Shown here: positions 1-8,321 of the stretch, in pieces
Position numbering within the stretch: position 1 is the stretch's first letter
How the letters are laid out: the number at the start of each line of letters is the position of its first letter
Position numbers and translations under genes: made by a program
Source of the DNA: Sulfurospirillum arcachonense DSM 9755
GTDB taxonomy: Bacteria; Campylobacterota; Campylobacteria; Campylobacterales; Sulfurospirillaceae
Direction of reading: 5' to 3'
DNA: 64,000 nt
Assembly: GCF_000597725.1 (NCBI RefSeq)
Contig: NZ_JFBL01000001.1
Location: 62,001 to 126,000, forward strand
Notes under the pieces: model-generated
The model's input: only the letters and a program-made list of their open reading frames with translations
What the model was told of the DNA's origin: nothing
Databases searched by the model: none

Positions 1-349
1 TTCCATACATATTTCCAAACTCATCTTCTTCATCAAAAAAGAGTTCAAACTTTTTAAGTTTTTGTATTAGATTTAGGCTTTTTTCATCGTACTTATTAAA
101 AATTAAATAGCAATTTATATCTACTTGTATATCAAACATAAACTCATCAATATAAAGTATCTCATCTTCAAACTCACAAGAAGGAAAAGAGATAAACATC
201 GTCATAGCTTTATTAGCGTGACTTCTTTTTAACTCTTTTTTTTGCTTACATGTAGAAAGAACTTCTACATTTTCAGCCATATAACCAATATCCATAAAGT
301 CATCAACTAAAACTTGTTCTTCGTCCTTATATGTGTATTTAGAGTCCAT
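1..349 (-). CDS. Partial protein of unknown function downstream of nifA (possibly thioredoxin-fold)
   Basis: An open frame starts with ATG at 349 and runs off the left edge, so only the first 116 residues are visible. The start overlaps the last bases of nifA, so the two are probably translated together. The middle of the protein (a run resembling TMFISFPSCEFEDE) looks faintly like the core of thiol-specific peroxiredoxins, where a beta strand leads into a cysteine loop, but I cannot confirm a peroxidatic cysteine in the usual place. The protein is acidic and has no signal peptide. I regard the redoxin idea as a weak guess; the reality of the gene is better supported, by the overlap and the intact frame. 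Confidence 0.6.
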   Translation of the reverse strand, partial: MDSKYTYKDEEQVLVDDFMDIGYMAENVEVLSTCKQKKELKRSHANKAMTMFISFPSCEFEDEILYIDEFMFDIQVDINCYLIFNKYDEKSLNLIQKLKKFELFFDEEDEFGNMYG

Positions 350-1868
350 ATTTTTTCACTTTATATCTTAACTGTCTTGGTGTAATTGCTAAAAGCTCCG
401 CTGCTTCAACTTGATTATCCTTGCACATCTTAAGAGCTGCAACTAATGCATCTTTTTCCAACTCTTCTAAAGTCTTATTCGCAAGTGTTATCTCTTTATA
501 CTCTTCTTCAATTTTTTCTGCTTTAAGAGCAGGTAACATCAAAAACATATCTTTAGCACTTATACCTTCTTCATGTCCCATAAGAACAATTCTTTCTAAG
601 GTATTTTCCAGCTCTCTTACATTTCCAGGCCATGGATAGCCCATTAGTTTATCCATAGCTTCATCTAAAATCTTTACATTTTTTTTGTGATTTTTCATAG
701 ATTTTTCTAAGAAAAAATTCACCAACAATCGTATGTCTTCTCCACGTTCCCTTAGTGGTGGCAAATCTATAGGAATAACATTGAGTCTATAATATAAATC
801 TTCTCTAAACTCTCCATCTTTTACCATCTGTTCTAAGTTTCTATTGGTTGCTGCGACTAGACGAACATTGACCTTTATGGTTTTACTTCCACCTACTCTT
901 TCAAACTCCCTCTCTTGTAAAACACGAAGAAGTTTCACTTGTGCAGAAGCTGAGATATCGCCTATCTCATCTAAGAAAAGTGTTCCACCATCTGCTAACT
1001 CAAAACGACCTTTTCTTGTCTCTTTCGCATCCGTAAAAGCACCCTTTTCATGCCCAAAAAGTTCACTTTCAAGTAAAGTATCTGTAATAGCAGCACAGTT
1101 TAGTTTTATAAAAGCACCCTCTTTTCTTTTACTTCTTTTATGTATCGAGGAAGCTACTAACTCTTTTCCTGTTCCTGTTTCTCCACGAACTAAAATTGTA
1201 ACATCACTAGGAGCAATTCTTTCTATGATGTTATAAACACCCTTCATTTTTTCACTCTCACCTATAATGTCACCAAAATTATGTGCTTTAGAGTCCCACT
1301 CCATTTTATAATACAGTTTTAAATCATTGAGTTTTTCTTTTTCACTCTCAACAATATTGTGTGAATGCATTGCTTGTGCAAAAAATGAGCTTACGATAGA
1401 TAAAATCCTTACAGTTTCATCAAAACCTATCTCTGTTGATTTTGTAAGATTTGTTGCAAGTACTCCTATGACTTCATTTTCTACTATCATAGGAACAGCT
1501 ACATAAGAGATCGTATCACTTGTTATATTGCCCGTTTTATTTAAAAACAAAACATCATTGTGAACATTTTCAATAACGATAGGTTGCATACTTTCGATAG
1601 CTTGTCCGGTTGCCCCTTCTCCTAAACGATAACTTGCAACATTTTTTTGATGTCGAGAGAGATTTATAGAAGCATATACTTTTAGTATATTGTCTTCTTC
1701 TAACTTGTAAATAGCACAATTTTCTAGATTTAAAGATTTTTTCAAAGCATGCAGAGACTTTTCTAATGACTTAACAATATCACCTCTAGAATCTGCAATA
1801 AAATTTGCTATATCAAATAAAACAGCAAGTTCTCTTTTTGTTAGACAGGCTTCACATAAATTATTCAT
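339..1868 (-). CDS. nifA: NifA, sigma-54-dependent activator of nif genes
   Basis: This 509-residue protein is the enhancer-binding activator of nitrogen-fixation promoters. A GAF-type sensory domain spans about 25-165. An AAA+ domain spans about 200-430 with Walker A at 229-236, Walker B near 294-301 and the sigma-54 contact loop at 276-281. A Fis-type helix-turn-helix occupies the last 45 residues. The contact loop reads GAFTDA instead of the common GAFTGA. The linker between the AAA+ domain and the helix-turn-helix lacks the cysteine cluster of oxygen-sensitive rhizobial NifA, although C5 and C8 form a CxxC pair at the N-terminus. The gene lies 126 bases behind nifT. An A+T-rich sequence there (around 1937-1950) could be its own vegetative promoter. 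The nif context makes NifA the best name among related activators. Confidence 0.9.
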   Translation of the reverse strand: MNNLCEACLTKRELAVLFDIANFIADSRGDIVKSLEKSLHALKKSLNLENCAIYKLEEDNILKVYASINLSRHQKNVASYRLGEGATGQAIESMQPIVIENVHNDVLFLNKTGNITSDTISYVAVPMIVENEVIGVLATNLTKSTEIGFDETVRILSIVSSFFAQAMHSHNIVESEKEKLNDLKLYYKMEWDSKAHNFGDIIGESEKMKGVYNIIERIAPSDVTILVRGETGTGKELVASSIHKRSKRKEGAFIKLNCAAITDTLLESELFGHEKGAFTDAKETRKGRFELADGGTLFLDEIGDISASAQVKLLRVLQEREFERVGGSKTIKVNVRLVAATNRNLEQMVKDGEFREDLYYRLNVIPIDLPPLRERGEDIRLLVNFFLEKSMKNHKKNVKILDEAMDKLMGYPWPGNVRELENTLERIVLMGHEEGISAKDMFLMLPALKAEKIEEEYKEITLANKTLEELEKDALVAALKMCKDNQVEAAELLAITPRQLRYKVKKYGL

Positions 1869-1994
1869 CGTAACTTCTTTTTTAATTAGTTTGTATTTAG
1901 ACTACCGTAGTACTCCACCCCTATGAAAACTACTAAGGTCTATAATATACTATATATATATTAAAAAATATACATTTTCGTGAATAATTTTTAA

Positions 1995-2204
1995 TCAATC
2001 AGCAAGTTTTTTGCACACTTCTTCTTTAGGAAGTTTTTTTGCATCTGGTTTTATCCACCATGTTTCGCCATTGCTAAGCTCTACTTCGCCACCCCATTTC
2101 TCTTCACTATCAAACTCTATAGTCTCTATAGTCTCTTCCATATCTTTTTTTGCTATATAAAAATATATCTCGCCACCATTTTCTCTTAACATTACTTTTG
2201 CCAT
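1995..2204 (-). CDS. nifT: NifT/FixU family protein
   Basis: This 69-residue protein has the hallmarks of NifT/FixU: it begins with a KVMxRxxG strand, continues with a short KKDxEE turn and has the WGGxVxLxNGxxW core. NifT is commonly found beside nitrogenase genes, but its role is not essential in the species tested and remains unclear. It sits nine bases behind the FAD protein gene and is probably the last member of the RpoN-driven operon that starts at 5061. No cysteine motif suggestive of a metal site is evident. Length and sequence match the family well. Confidence 0.85.
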   Translation of the reverse strand: MAKVMLRENGGEIYFYIAKKDMEETIETIEFDSEEKWGGEVELSNGETWWIKPDAKKLPKEEVCKKLAD

Positions 2205-2213
2205 TTTTTCCCT

Positions 2214-3860
2214 TTATGTTACGTTTGTAAAAGTTTTTTTAAATTTACTCATAAAATTGCTATCTTCATACCAAATTTTATATTGCGACCTTCTTATCTC
2301 ATTGGTCAGAATAGATTTTTTTAATTTTGGATTACTTACTGGGTAATCAACTCTCGAATGAGCTCCTCGACTCTCTTTTCTTTTTAAAGCACTCAGCACG
2401 ACAGCCTCACTAACTTCTAAAGCATTTTTCAACTCTAAGATTGAGACAAGTTCAACATTATTTCTTCTATCTTTATCTATACAGTGAAGGGTACTTGCTT
2501 CTCCTCGTAAATAACGCACATAATCATAAGCTTTTTCCAATCGCTTTTGATCCCTATAAATCCCAGCGTACTCAAACATAGTATTCCCTAGGTTTACTCT
2601 CATGGCATTGAAATTTTTTGTAGTTTCTCCTTGAAAGATATAATCTACAAGTTTTACATTTTGAACTACGATATTATAATCTATAGGCAAAAACTCTTTA
2701 TGTTGAGAAAACTTTACAGCTTCTTTTCCTGCAAGCTCACCAAAAACCACTCCTTCTAAAAGAGAGTTTCCTCCAAGTCTATTGGCCCCATGTACTCCAG
2801 TAGTAGAACACTCACCACAAACAAAAAGACCTTTAAGTCCCGTTTTACAAAGATTTGCATCAATCCCACCCATACTGTAGTGTGCAACTGGTTTTATAGG
2901 AAGTAACTCTTTACTTACATCAACTCCAGCTTGCATAAGAGCTGCTTTTTGCAAGGAAGGAAGTTTTGTCTCTATCTGTTTGAGTGGTAAGTGTCTAAGG
3001 TCTATAAAAACTTCTTGACCTGCAGCAATCTGTTTGGCAATAGCACAACTTACTATGTCTCTTCTTTCTAACTCATTGATAAATCTCTCACCATCACTAT
3101 TGATAAGATAACCACCCTCTCCACGAGCCGCTTCACTTACAAGATAACTGGTCTTTTTAAATCCAGTTGGATGAAACTGTACAAACTCCATATCTTTGAG
3201 GTTAAGCCCTGCTCGAAGTGCTATTGCGTGCATATCTCCTGTATAATCCCCAGCATTTGTACTATATCCTCTATAGATTCCTGCATATCCTCCACCAGCT
3301 AGAACAATAGACTTTGCAGGATAAACAACCACAGAAGAATCAAACCGCCTTAAAGCTACAACTCCACTTACTCTGCCATTGAGTTTTGTAAGGTTCATAA
3401 TGAAAGTATTTACTAAAAAAGTAACCCCTTCACTTTTTGCTTTTTTAATAAGTACTTGCATAATAGCTGAGCCTGTTTTGTCTTCTACATAACAAGTTCG
3501 TTTTATACTTCCTCCGCCAAAACTTCTTTGGGCTATCTTCTCATCTTCATCTTTATCAAACTCTACTCCATAAGATTCAAGCTTTTTTATAACCTTATTT
3601 GCACGATTACACATGTAAAATATAGCTTTTTTATCACCTAACCCATATGTTCCTTTTATAGTGTCCTTTACATGTTGGTCTATACCTACTTTATCTTTTG
3701 GGTCTAGTACAGCATTTATACCTCCACTAGCAAGTGCAGAGTTTGAACGAAAAAGATTTCCTTTGGTAATAACCGCTACTTTATTTGTTTTTGTTTTAGC
3801 TTCAATAGCTGCCATAAGACCTGAGATACCACCACCTACTACAATAACATCATATATCAT
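2214..3860 (-). CDS. FAD-dependent oxidoreductase of the L-aspartate oxidase/fumarate reductase family
   Basis: The 548-residue protein opens with a dinucleotide-binding GGGISGLMAA loop. It carries the family's flavin and substrate motifs: SGGINA near 65, FHPTG and ARGEGG near 230-245, AHYSMGGI near 330, and HGANRLGGNSLLEG near 365. This is the fold and active-site layout of NadB (L-aspartate oxidase, first step of NAD synthesis) and of fumarate reductase flavoproteins. Length favours NadB. It has no signal peptide or haem motif. It sits two bases from the aldo/keto reductase gene and nine from nifT in an RpoN-driven operon, which points to a role during nitrogen fixation, such as NAD supply or electron disposal; that role is inference. 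Confidence 0.75.
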   Translation of the reverse strand: MIYDVIVVGGGISGLMAAIEAKTKTNKVAVITKGNLFRSNSALASGGINAVLDPKDKVGIDQHVKDTIKGTYGLGDKKAIFYMCNRANKVIKKLESYGVEFDKDEDEKIAQRSFGGGSIKRTCYVEDKTGSAIMQVLIKKAKSEGVTFLVNTFIMNLTKLNGRVSGVVALRRFDSSVVVYPAKSIVLAGGGYAGIYRGYSTNAGDYTGDMHAIALRAGLNLKDMEFVQFHPTGFKKTSYLVSEAARGEGGYLINSDGERFINELERRDIVSCAIAKQIAAGQEVFIDLRHLPLKQIETKLPSLQKAALMQAGVDVSKELLPIKPVAHYSMGGIDANLCKTGLKGLFVCGECSTTGVHGANRLGGNSLLEGVVFGELAGKEAVKFSQHKEFLPIDYNIVVQNVKLVDYIFQGETTKNFNAMRVNLGNTMFEYAGIYRDQKRLEKAYDYVRYLRGEASTLHCIDKDRRNNVELVSILELKNALEVSEAVVLSALKRKESRGAHSRVDYPVSNPKLKKSILTNEIRRSQYKIWYEDSNFMSKFKKTFTNVT

Positions 3861-3862
3861 GA

Positions 3863-4969
3863 TTACAACCTATAGAGCAAATCATACTTTGCCCTTGAAA
3901 CTGATTTTACTTTAGAAATCTCAACATTTTGCTTTACATGTAAAGGTTTAATCGAACCAAAAAGAGAACTAATAATACCAGGTGTTGAGCGCACAAACTG
4001 AAGTGCGAGTTGTATGTCACTCTCCAGCGTCATACTCTCATCTAAGATAACTCCACTCTCAGGTGAAAATGACTTTTTAAAAAGATTCATTTGTAAAAGT
4101 GAAGATGAGCTAATAACCCCAATGCCTAATCTATGAGCAGCTTGAAGAAGCGTACAAGAAGCACCATCTACACTTTGAGTTTCTTGCGTGTATATATTTG
4201 TTTTTCCCATGTTAAACGGCGTTTGAATGTACTTAAATCTGTGATTGTCTCCACCCACTTTTTGAGCAATCTTCACGAGTTTTTCTAAGCTTATCAGCTC
4301 TGAGCTTTGTGAAGTAAAACCGTTCCAAACAGCAACCCCATAAAAAGAAAAAAGTCCTTCGTCTGCTAGTTTTTCAAATCTTTTAAATATATTTTCAATC
4401 TGTTTGTAAAACTTTTTTTCACCAAGCTTTAAAAACTGCATCTCTGGATTGTGTAAAAAGTAAATATCAAGAGCTTTAACACCAAGGTTATCCAAACTTC
4501 TTCTACAAGACCACTCCAAAAAATCAGGAGTCATGCAGTGCTGGTCTAACTCAATGTCCTCTTTTGAAGCTAAATTTTTATCAAGGATATTTTGTTCTAT
4601 CCACTCATATGGATTAGAAGGAAACGGAAAATCTAACTGGATAAACCCGCCTTTTGAGCAGACGACAAGCTCTTCTCTTTTGATCTCTTCATCACTCATC
4701 ATTTCATACAGTGCTATACCTATCTCTCTTTCACTTTGCCCATAACGATAGTTACTCGCAGTATCTATAAAGTTAATCCCACTTCTAATGGCTTCTTTTA
4801 CACTCTCTATATAGTGAAAAACATAGTTTTCTTCTTTGTAAGGCTCAGGATTAAAAGTACCAAGTCCAAGTTTTGAGAAAATCAAATCATTGTGTTTGAT
4901 GTAAAAGTCTTTATAGTGTGAAAACTTTTTGGCATAAGAGAGAGTCCCTTGCAACGATGCAATACTCAT
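3863..4969 (-). CDS. Aldo/keto reductase family protein, nif-linked
   Basis: The 368-residue protein shows the aldo/keto reductase barrel signature. The catalytic aspartate and tyrosine lie in FIDTASNYRYGQSE, the lysine in VCSKGG and the active-site histidine in FLHNPE. The C-terminal LLQ...FVRSTPGIISSLFGS segment resembles the NADP-binding end of the family. The N-terminus is about 30 residues longer than minimal members. The start codon overlaps the stop of the upstream 31-residue gene by four bases (ATGA), implying translational coupling, and the FAD protein follows two bases later. Its substrate cannot be read from sequence. Control by the RpoN-type promoter at 5098-5112 ties it to nitrogen fixation. 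Confidence 0.8.
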   Translation of the reverse strand: MSIASLQGTLSYAKKFSHYKDFYIKHNDLIFSKLGLGTFNPEPYKEENYVFHYIESVKEAIRSGINFIDTASNYRYGQSEREIGIALYEMMSDEEIKREELVVCSKGGFIQLDFPFPSNPYEWIEQNILDKNLASKEDIELDQHCMTPDFLEWSCRRSLDNLGVKALDIYFLHNPEMQFLKLGEKKFYKQIENIFKRFEKLADEGLFSFYGVAVWNGFTSQSSELISLEKLVKIAQKVGGDNHRFKYIQTPFNMGKTNIYTQETQSVDGASCTLLQAAHRLGIGVISSSSLLQMNLFKKSFSPESGVILDESMTLESDIQLALQFVRSTPGIISSLFGSIKPLHVKQNVEISKVKSVSRAKYDLLYRL

Positions 4970-5061
4970 CTTTTATCTTTTACTTCATATTTTTTAACTT
5001 GAATATAAATAACTGATACATAAAGTACCAAGAAACTTGCAATTGCAAAATATGTCTCCAT
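4966..5061 (-). CDS. Small single-pass membrane protein (31 residues), first gene of an RpoN-driven operon
   Basis: A short frame begins with ATG at 5061 and ends at 4966, overlapping the aldo/keto reductase start by four bases. The product has a short N-terminus, a hydrophobic stretch of about 17 residues (roughly 4-21) that could cross the membrane once, and a lysine-rich tail, as expected for an inside-anchored microprotein. The RpoN-type promoter lies 51 bases upstream, the same spacing as at nifH, which supports this start as the true beginning of the operon. I do not recognise a family. It may anchor or recruit the two redox enzymes encoded after it; that is speculation. Confidence 0.6.
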   Translation of the reverse strand: METYFAIASFLVLYVSVIYIQVKKYEVKDKR

Positions 5062-5097
5062 AATATAACCTTTTATTATCTTTACTAATGTTTTATA

Positions 5098-5112
5098 TAC
5101 ATGAAGTGTTCC
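5098..5112 (-). promoter_or_regulatory. RpoN (sigma-54) promoter of the microprotein/AKR/FAD/nifT operon
   Basis: Read on the minus strand the element is GGAACACTTCATGTA. It keeps the -24 GG, the AACACT block and the -12 TG of the RpoN promoters known in Campylobacter and Helicobacter. The GG is 51 bases from the ATG at 5061, which predicts a leader of roughly 25 bases. The same element occurs before nifH, nifE and nifX in this window. No convincing TGT-N10-ACA activator site was found upstream. Confidence 0.8.
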
Positions 5113-5163
5113 GTTGTTTTATTTATATAAATATACTTAATTCCTAATAATAAATGTATTTGT

Positions 5164-5169
5164 GTTATA
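5164..5169 (+). promoter_or_regulatory. -10 element of a vegetative promoter for the lipoprotein gene
   Basis: The hexamer TATAAT is preceded by TGT, an extended -10 arrangement typical of sigma-70 promoters in Campylobacterota. An AAGG ribosome-binding site near 5191 and a GTG start at 5207 follow at suitable distances. A clear -35 element is absent, as is usual in this group. Confidence 0.6.
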
Positions 5170-5206
5170 ATTCGCGCAATAAATAAAGTAAAGGTAGGTA
5201 AGTATC

Positions 5207-5683
5207 GTGAATTTAATAAAAATAGGCATATTTATTTGTGTAATGTTTTTTGTAGGTTGTGGTTCGAAGATGCACGTCCAGCAAAAATTTCATCAGGAAA
5301 ATAATCAAATATTTTCATATGAAATAAAAACTAATAATATAGTTCCTATAAAGGCTAAGTCAATCTTTGAAAATAGATTAAATGAAGAGCTTAAAAAGCT
5401 AAATAAACTCGCTAATGAAAATGTTCAGCCAAGCCATATTATTGATATTTCATTCTTAGATTACAATATGCGTAATGCAGGAGTGAGATTTGCTGTCGGT
5501 ATCTTTGCTGGTACAGATAGAATAGATACTCAAATTATTGTTAAAGATAAAGCTAGTGGTAAAATAGTTTCAAAGTTTATTGTTCAATCAAAAAACAATT
5601 CAGCTTGGGGTACTTCAGCAGGTTTAATTGAAGGACATGCAGATAAAATTGTTAAATATTTAACAGATAAGAATAATAACTAG
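5207..5683 (+). CDS. Predicted lipoprotein, DUF4410-like
   Basis: The 158-residue product has a hydrophobic signal peptide ending in a lipobox (FFVGCGSK), so it is probably lipidated at about C18 and held in a membrane. The mature part is a mixed alpha/beta domain. A strand-rich C-terminal half (DTQIIVKDKASGKIV and on) resembles DUF4410-type envelope proteins whose function is unknown. Translation starts at GTG, supported by AAGG about ten bases upstream. The gene stands alone on the plus strand between the nifT operon and mutY. Nothing links it to nitrogen fixation except position. Confidence 0.7.
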   Translation: MNLIKIGIFICVMFFVGCGSKMHVQQKFHQENNQIFSYEIKTNNIVPIKAKSIFENRLNEELKKLNKLANENVQPSHIIDISFLDYNMRNAGVRFAVGIFAGTDRIDTQIIVKDKASGKIVSKFIVQSKNNSAWGTSAGLIEGHADKIVKYLTDKNNN

Positions 5684-5719
5684 AAAAAGGATTTATAATC
5701 CATATTTTATAAACAAACA

Positions 5720-6649
5720 TTACCCAAGAAGCTTCAAAGCCTTCTTAGTCATAGAGGAGATTGGAGCTTCGTCCATCTCTTCTGCTTCTAGCCAGATACT
5801 ATTTTCATCGTAAGTTTTAGTTTTGTAGAGATTTACAGTTATGCGGTATTTTGTGTAGCTGTGTTTAAAACTTGCTATGAAGTTTTCTTCTAAAGGCTCC
5901 GTCTCAGGTAAAACTAGCAAACCTTTGTAAAGTTTTGTTTGGGATTTACTAAGCGCTATTTTGTTGTTTTGTATGCATACTCCAAGAAAAAGCTCTAGGT
6001 TTTCATACTGTGTTTTTTTCTTTTTTGTGTAGAGTTCTGGCTCATTTTTACCTTTACATGTAAAGCTTAAAGGACACTCTTTGCATTGTGGATTTGTGGG
6101 AGTACAGATAAGTGAGCCTAAGTCCATGAGTGCTAGATTGTGTTTGGTTGGCTCGTTTGGATTTAAAAACTTTTCAGCCATTTGCCATATCAACTTTTCA
6201 TCTAACAAAGCAAAGTAGCGTTTTAAAACTCTGGATATATTGGTATCGACTACGGGGACTTTTTGATGGTATCCAAAACTACATATGGCACTTGCAGTGT
6301 ATCTTCCTACTCCAAAGAGTGTTTGCAACTCTTTCATGCTTTTTGGTAACCCATCTTCTTTGCATAAGATGGCACTTTTGTGTAGGTTTCTTGCTCTACT
6401 GTAGTATCCTAGCCCACTCCAAGAAGCCAGTACATCATCAATCTTTGCACCTGCTAAAGCTTTAAGCGTGGGGTACTTTTTTAAAAACAGAGGATAAAAG
6501 TGCTCTTGAACTCGACTCACTTGAGTTTGTTGCAACATCACTTCACTTAGATAGATATGATATACATCTTTTGTATTACGCCATGGAAGCTCATGTCTAC
6601 CATAGTTTTCGTACCAATCTAAAAGTGCGATGTGAGATTTTGTTGTGAT
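5720..6649 (-). CDS. mutY: A/G-specific adenine glycosylase MutY (possible ATC start)
   Basis: MutY removes adenine mispaired with 8-oxoguanine. The protein shows the helix-hairpin-helix region (LFGVGRYTASAI), the catalytic aspartate in VVDTNISRV, the iron-sulfur ligands in the order C-x6-C-x2-C-x5-C and a NUDIX-like C-terminal domain. The first ATG is at 6541, but beginning there would remove the LPWR and SEVMLQQTQ segments, the latter holding the catalytic glutamate. The same frame continues upstream through a good MutY N-terminus to a stop with no ATG, GTG or TTG. The only plausible full-length start is ATC at 6649, preceded by AAGGA, giving 309 residues. Otherwise the start codon was lost or misread. 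A shorter, probably inactive form could start at 6541 or 6544. Confidence 0.85.
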   Translation of the reverse strand: MTTKSHIALLDWYENYGRHELPWRNTKDVYHIYLSEVMLQQTQVSRVQEHFYPLFLKKYPTLKALAGAKIDDVLASWSGLGYYSRARNLHKSAILCKEDGLPKSMKELQTLFGVGRYTASAICSFGYHQKVPVVDTNISRVLKRYFALLDEKLIWQMAEKFLNPNEPTKHNLALMDLGSLICTPTNPQCKECPLSFTCKGKNEPELYTKKKKTQYENLELFLGVCIQNNKIALSKSQTKLYKGLLVLPETEPLEENFIASFKHSYTKYRITVNLYKTKTYDENSIWLEAEEMDEAPISSMTKKALKLLG

Positions 6650-6728
6650 GTTAGGTCCTTACATGTAAATTATAAGGAGTATTTTAGCAAGTAAAAGGAG
6701 TTTTTCAAAGTTTAAATACAAAAAAAAA

Positions 6729-6748
6729 CCAGAGGACCACGCCTCTGG
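6729..6748 (-). terminator. Rho-independent terminator after nifK
   Basis: The arms CCAGAGG and CCTCTGG form a seven-pair stem with a six-base loop. On the minus strand the stem is followed by a run of T residues. It lies just behind the nifK stop codon at 6773 and closes the nifH operon. Confidence 0.85.
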
Positions 6749-6772
6749 CAAATTTTCAAAAGGATAGTTAAT

Positions 6773-8320
6773 TTATCTTACACAATCGAAGAAATAATCA
6801 GTTTCAGCAATACCTTTAGTTTCTTCATCGAGTTGATCAAGAACAGCATTTGTAATCCAAGTTAAAAGATTTAATGCGCCTTTATAACCACTGATAGAAT
6901 ATCTATGTAAGTGGTGTCTATCAAAGATAGGGAAACCTATACGGATAAGTGGAGTTCCTGTATCTCTGTAAAGCTCTTTACCATAAACATTACCAATCAT
7001 AAAATCAACTGGCTCAGTAAATAGTAAACTTCTTAGGTGCCATAAATCTTTATTTGCCCAGATTTGACACTCTTCGCTCCAAGCTGATTTTGAAAGGATT
7101 GCTTGCATATCATCTTTCCAGCCTTTTCTTGGTGCATTGTGGCAAAGTACGTGAGTTGGGATTCCACCCATCTCTACAATAAAACTCACAAGTCCAAGTA
7201 AGAAGTCAGGATCTCCAAAAAGTGCAAACTTTTTACCATGCATATAAGGATAACTATCTTGCATAGCATCAACAAGTTGTGCTCTTTGGTTTTGAAGCTC
7301 AAGAGGAACATCTTTACCAGTCAATTCACTTAGTTTCATAACAAATTCGTCAGTACCACCAAGACCTATTGGATTAGAAGTTGCATAACCTTGTTTCCAT
7401 TTATTCTTAATAGTTTTAGCAGTTTGGATAGTAGAATACTTTTGTAAAGATATTGTTGTACCAGCGTTGATTGCAGTTTTAGCATCTGCAAGCGTTGTAC
7501 CACCACTATATAGTTTGTACTCTCCAGCTCCAGTGTTCCATTGCTCTTCATGGTCACCTATCATTACAATTTTGTCACTAAACATTGCGCCGATTTCTTT
7601 TATCTCTTTTAGACTTCCAAGGTATGGTTCAAATCCTGGAATAATATTGATACGCTCAGCATCTTCTACTTTTTCTGCTCTTGGAGGATTAAGTTGCTCT
7701 AAAATCGACTTAATCATATTATCATAACCAGTTATATGACTACCAACAAAAGATGGAGTATGTGCATAAGTGATAGCTGTATTATCAAGCTCACCTTCTG
7801 CATTTTCAATAGCTCCTAAAACAAAAGCATTTAAATCATCACCGATAACTTCTGCCATACATGTAGTACTAACAGCAATCATCTCAGGCTTATAAAGAGC
7901 GTTACAGTTTCTAATACCATCTTTCATATTTGCAAGACCACCAAAAACCGCAGCTGATTCACTCATAGAATCACTTACACAAGGAGTTGGTTCTTTAAAG
8001 TGTCTTGTAAAATAACTTCTAAAGTATGCAACACAACCATGAGAGCCATGTACATAAGGCATAGTGTTTTCAAAACCAAGCCCAGCCATGATAGCTCCAA
8101 GAGGTTGACATGCTTTAGCAGGATTTACCGTGATAGCTTCTCTTTCTAAGTTCTTTTCACGATATTCCCATGACTTTGTCCACTCAGCTACTTCCTTCAC
8201 TTTTTCAGGATTAGTAGAGCCGTAGTTTCCTTCAAATTCTTTTTTATTTTTAAATACTTCTTGATATTCATCTTTTAAAAATAGTTTTTGTCCGTTTACA
8301 ATGTTTTCTACGTCTTGCAT
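6773..8320 (-). CDS. nifK: Nitrogenase molybdenum-iron protein beta chain NifK
   Basis: NifK is the beta subunit of dinitrogenase; with NifD it forms the alpha2-beta2 protein that reduces N2 and shares the P-cluster. The 515-residue chain contains the conserved NPAKACQPLGA segment, HGSHGCVAYFR and STTCMAEVIGDD, which supply the three beta-side P-cluster cysteines, and the C-terminal region containing FPIFDRHHLHR typical of molybdenum NifK. Its start is two bases from the nifD stop, so the two are coupled. Length is normal for the family. The gene is the last of the nifH-orf-nifD-nifK operon. Confidence 0.97.
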   Translation of the reverse strand: MQDVENIVNGQKLFLKDEYQEVFKNKKEFEGNYGSTNPEKVKEVAEWTKSWEYREKNLEREAITVNPAKACQPLGAIMAGLGFENTMPYVHGSHGCVAYFRSYFTRHFKEPTPCVSDSMSESAAVFGGLANMKDGIRNCNALYKPEMIAVSTTCMAEVIGDDLNAFVLGAIENAEGELDNTAITYAHTPSFVGSHITGYDNMIKSILEQLNPPRAEKVEDAERINIIPGFEPYLGSLKEIKEIGAMFSDKIVMIGDHEEQWNTGAGEYKLYSGGTTLADAKTAINAGTTISLQKYSTIQTAKTIKNKWKQGYATSNPIGLGGTDEFVMKLSELTGKDVPLELQNQRAQLVDAMQDSYPYMHGKKFALFGDPDFLLGLVSFIVEMGGIPTHVLCHNAPRKGWKDDMQAILSKSAWSEECQIWANKDLWHLRSLLFTEPVDFMIGNVYGKELYRDTGTPLIRIGFPIFDRHHLHRYSISGYKGALNLLTWITNAVLDQLDEETKGIAETDYFFDCVR

Positions 8321-8321
8321 A

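Noticed and set aside
844-1236. Open frame on the opposite strand of nifA
   Set aside because: It is a mirror of the AAA+ domain coding sequence, serine-rich and without a ribosome-binding site; the same applies to the other antisense frames.
1900-1917. GG 48 bases before the nifA ATG (GGAGTACTACGG), at RpoN spacing
   Set aside because: The -12 TG is missing and the middle does not match the other elements; a vegetative promoter is more likely.
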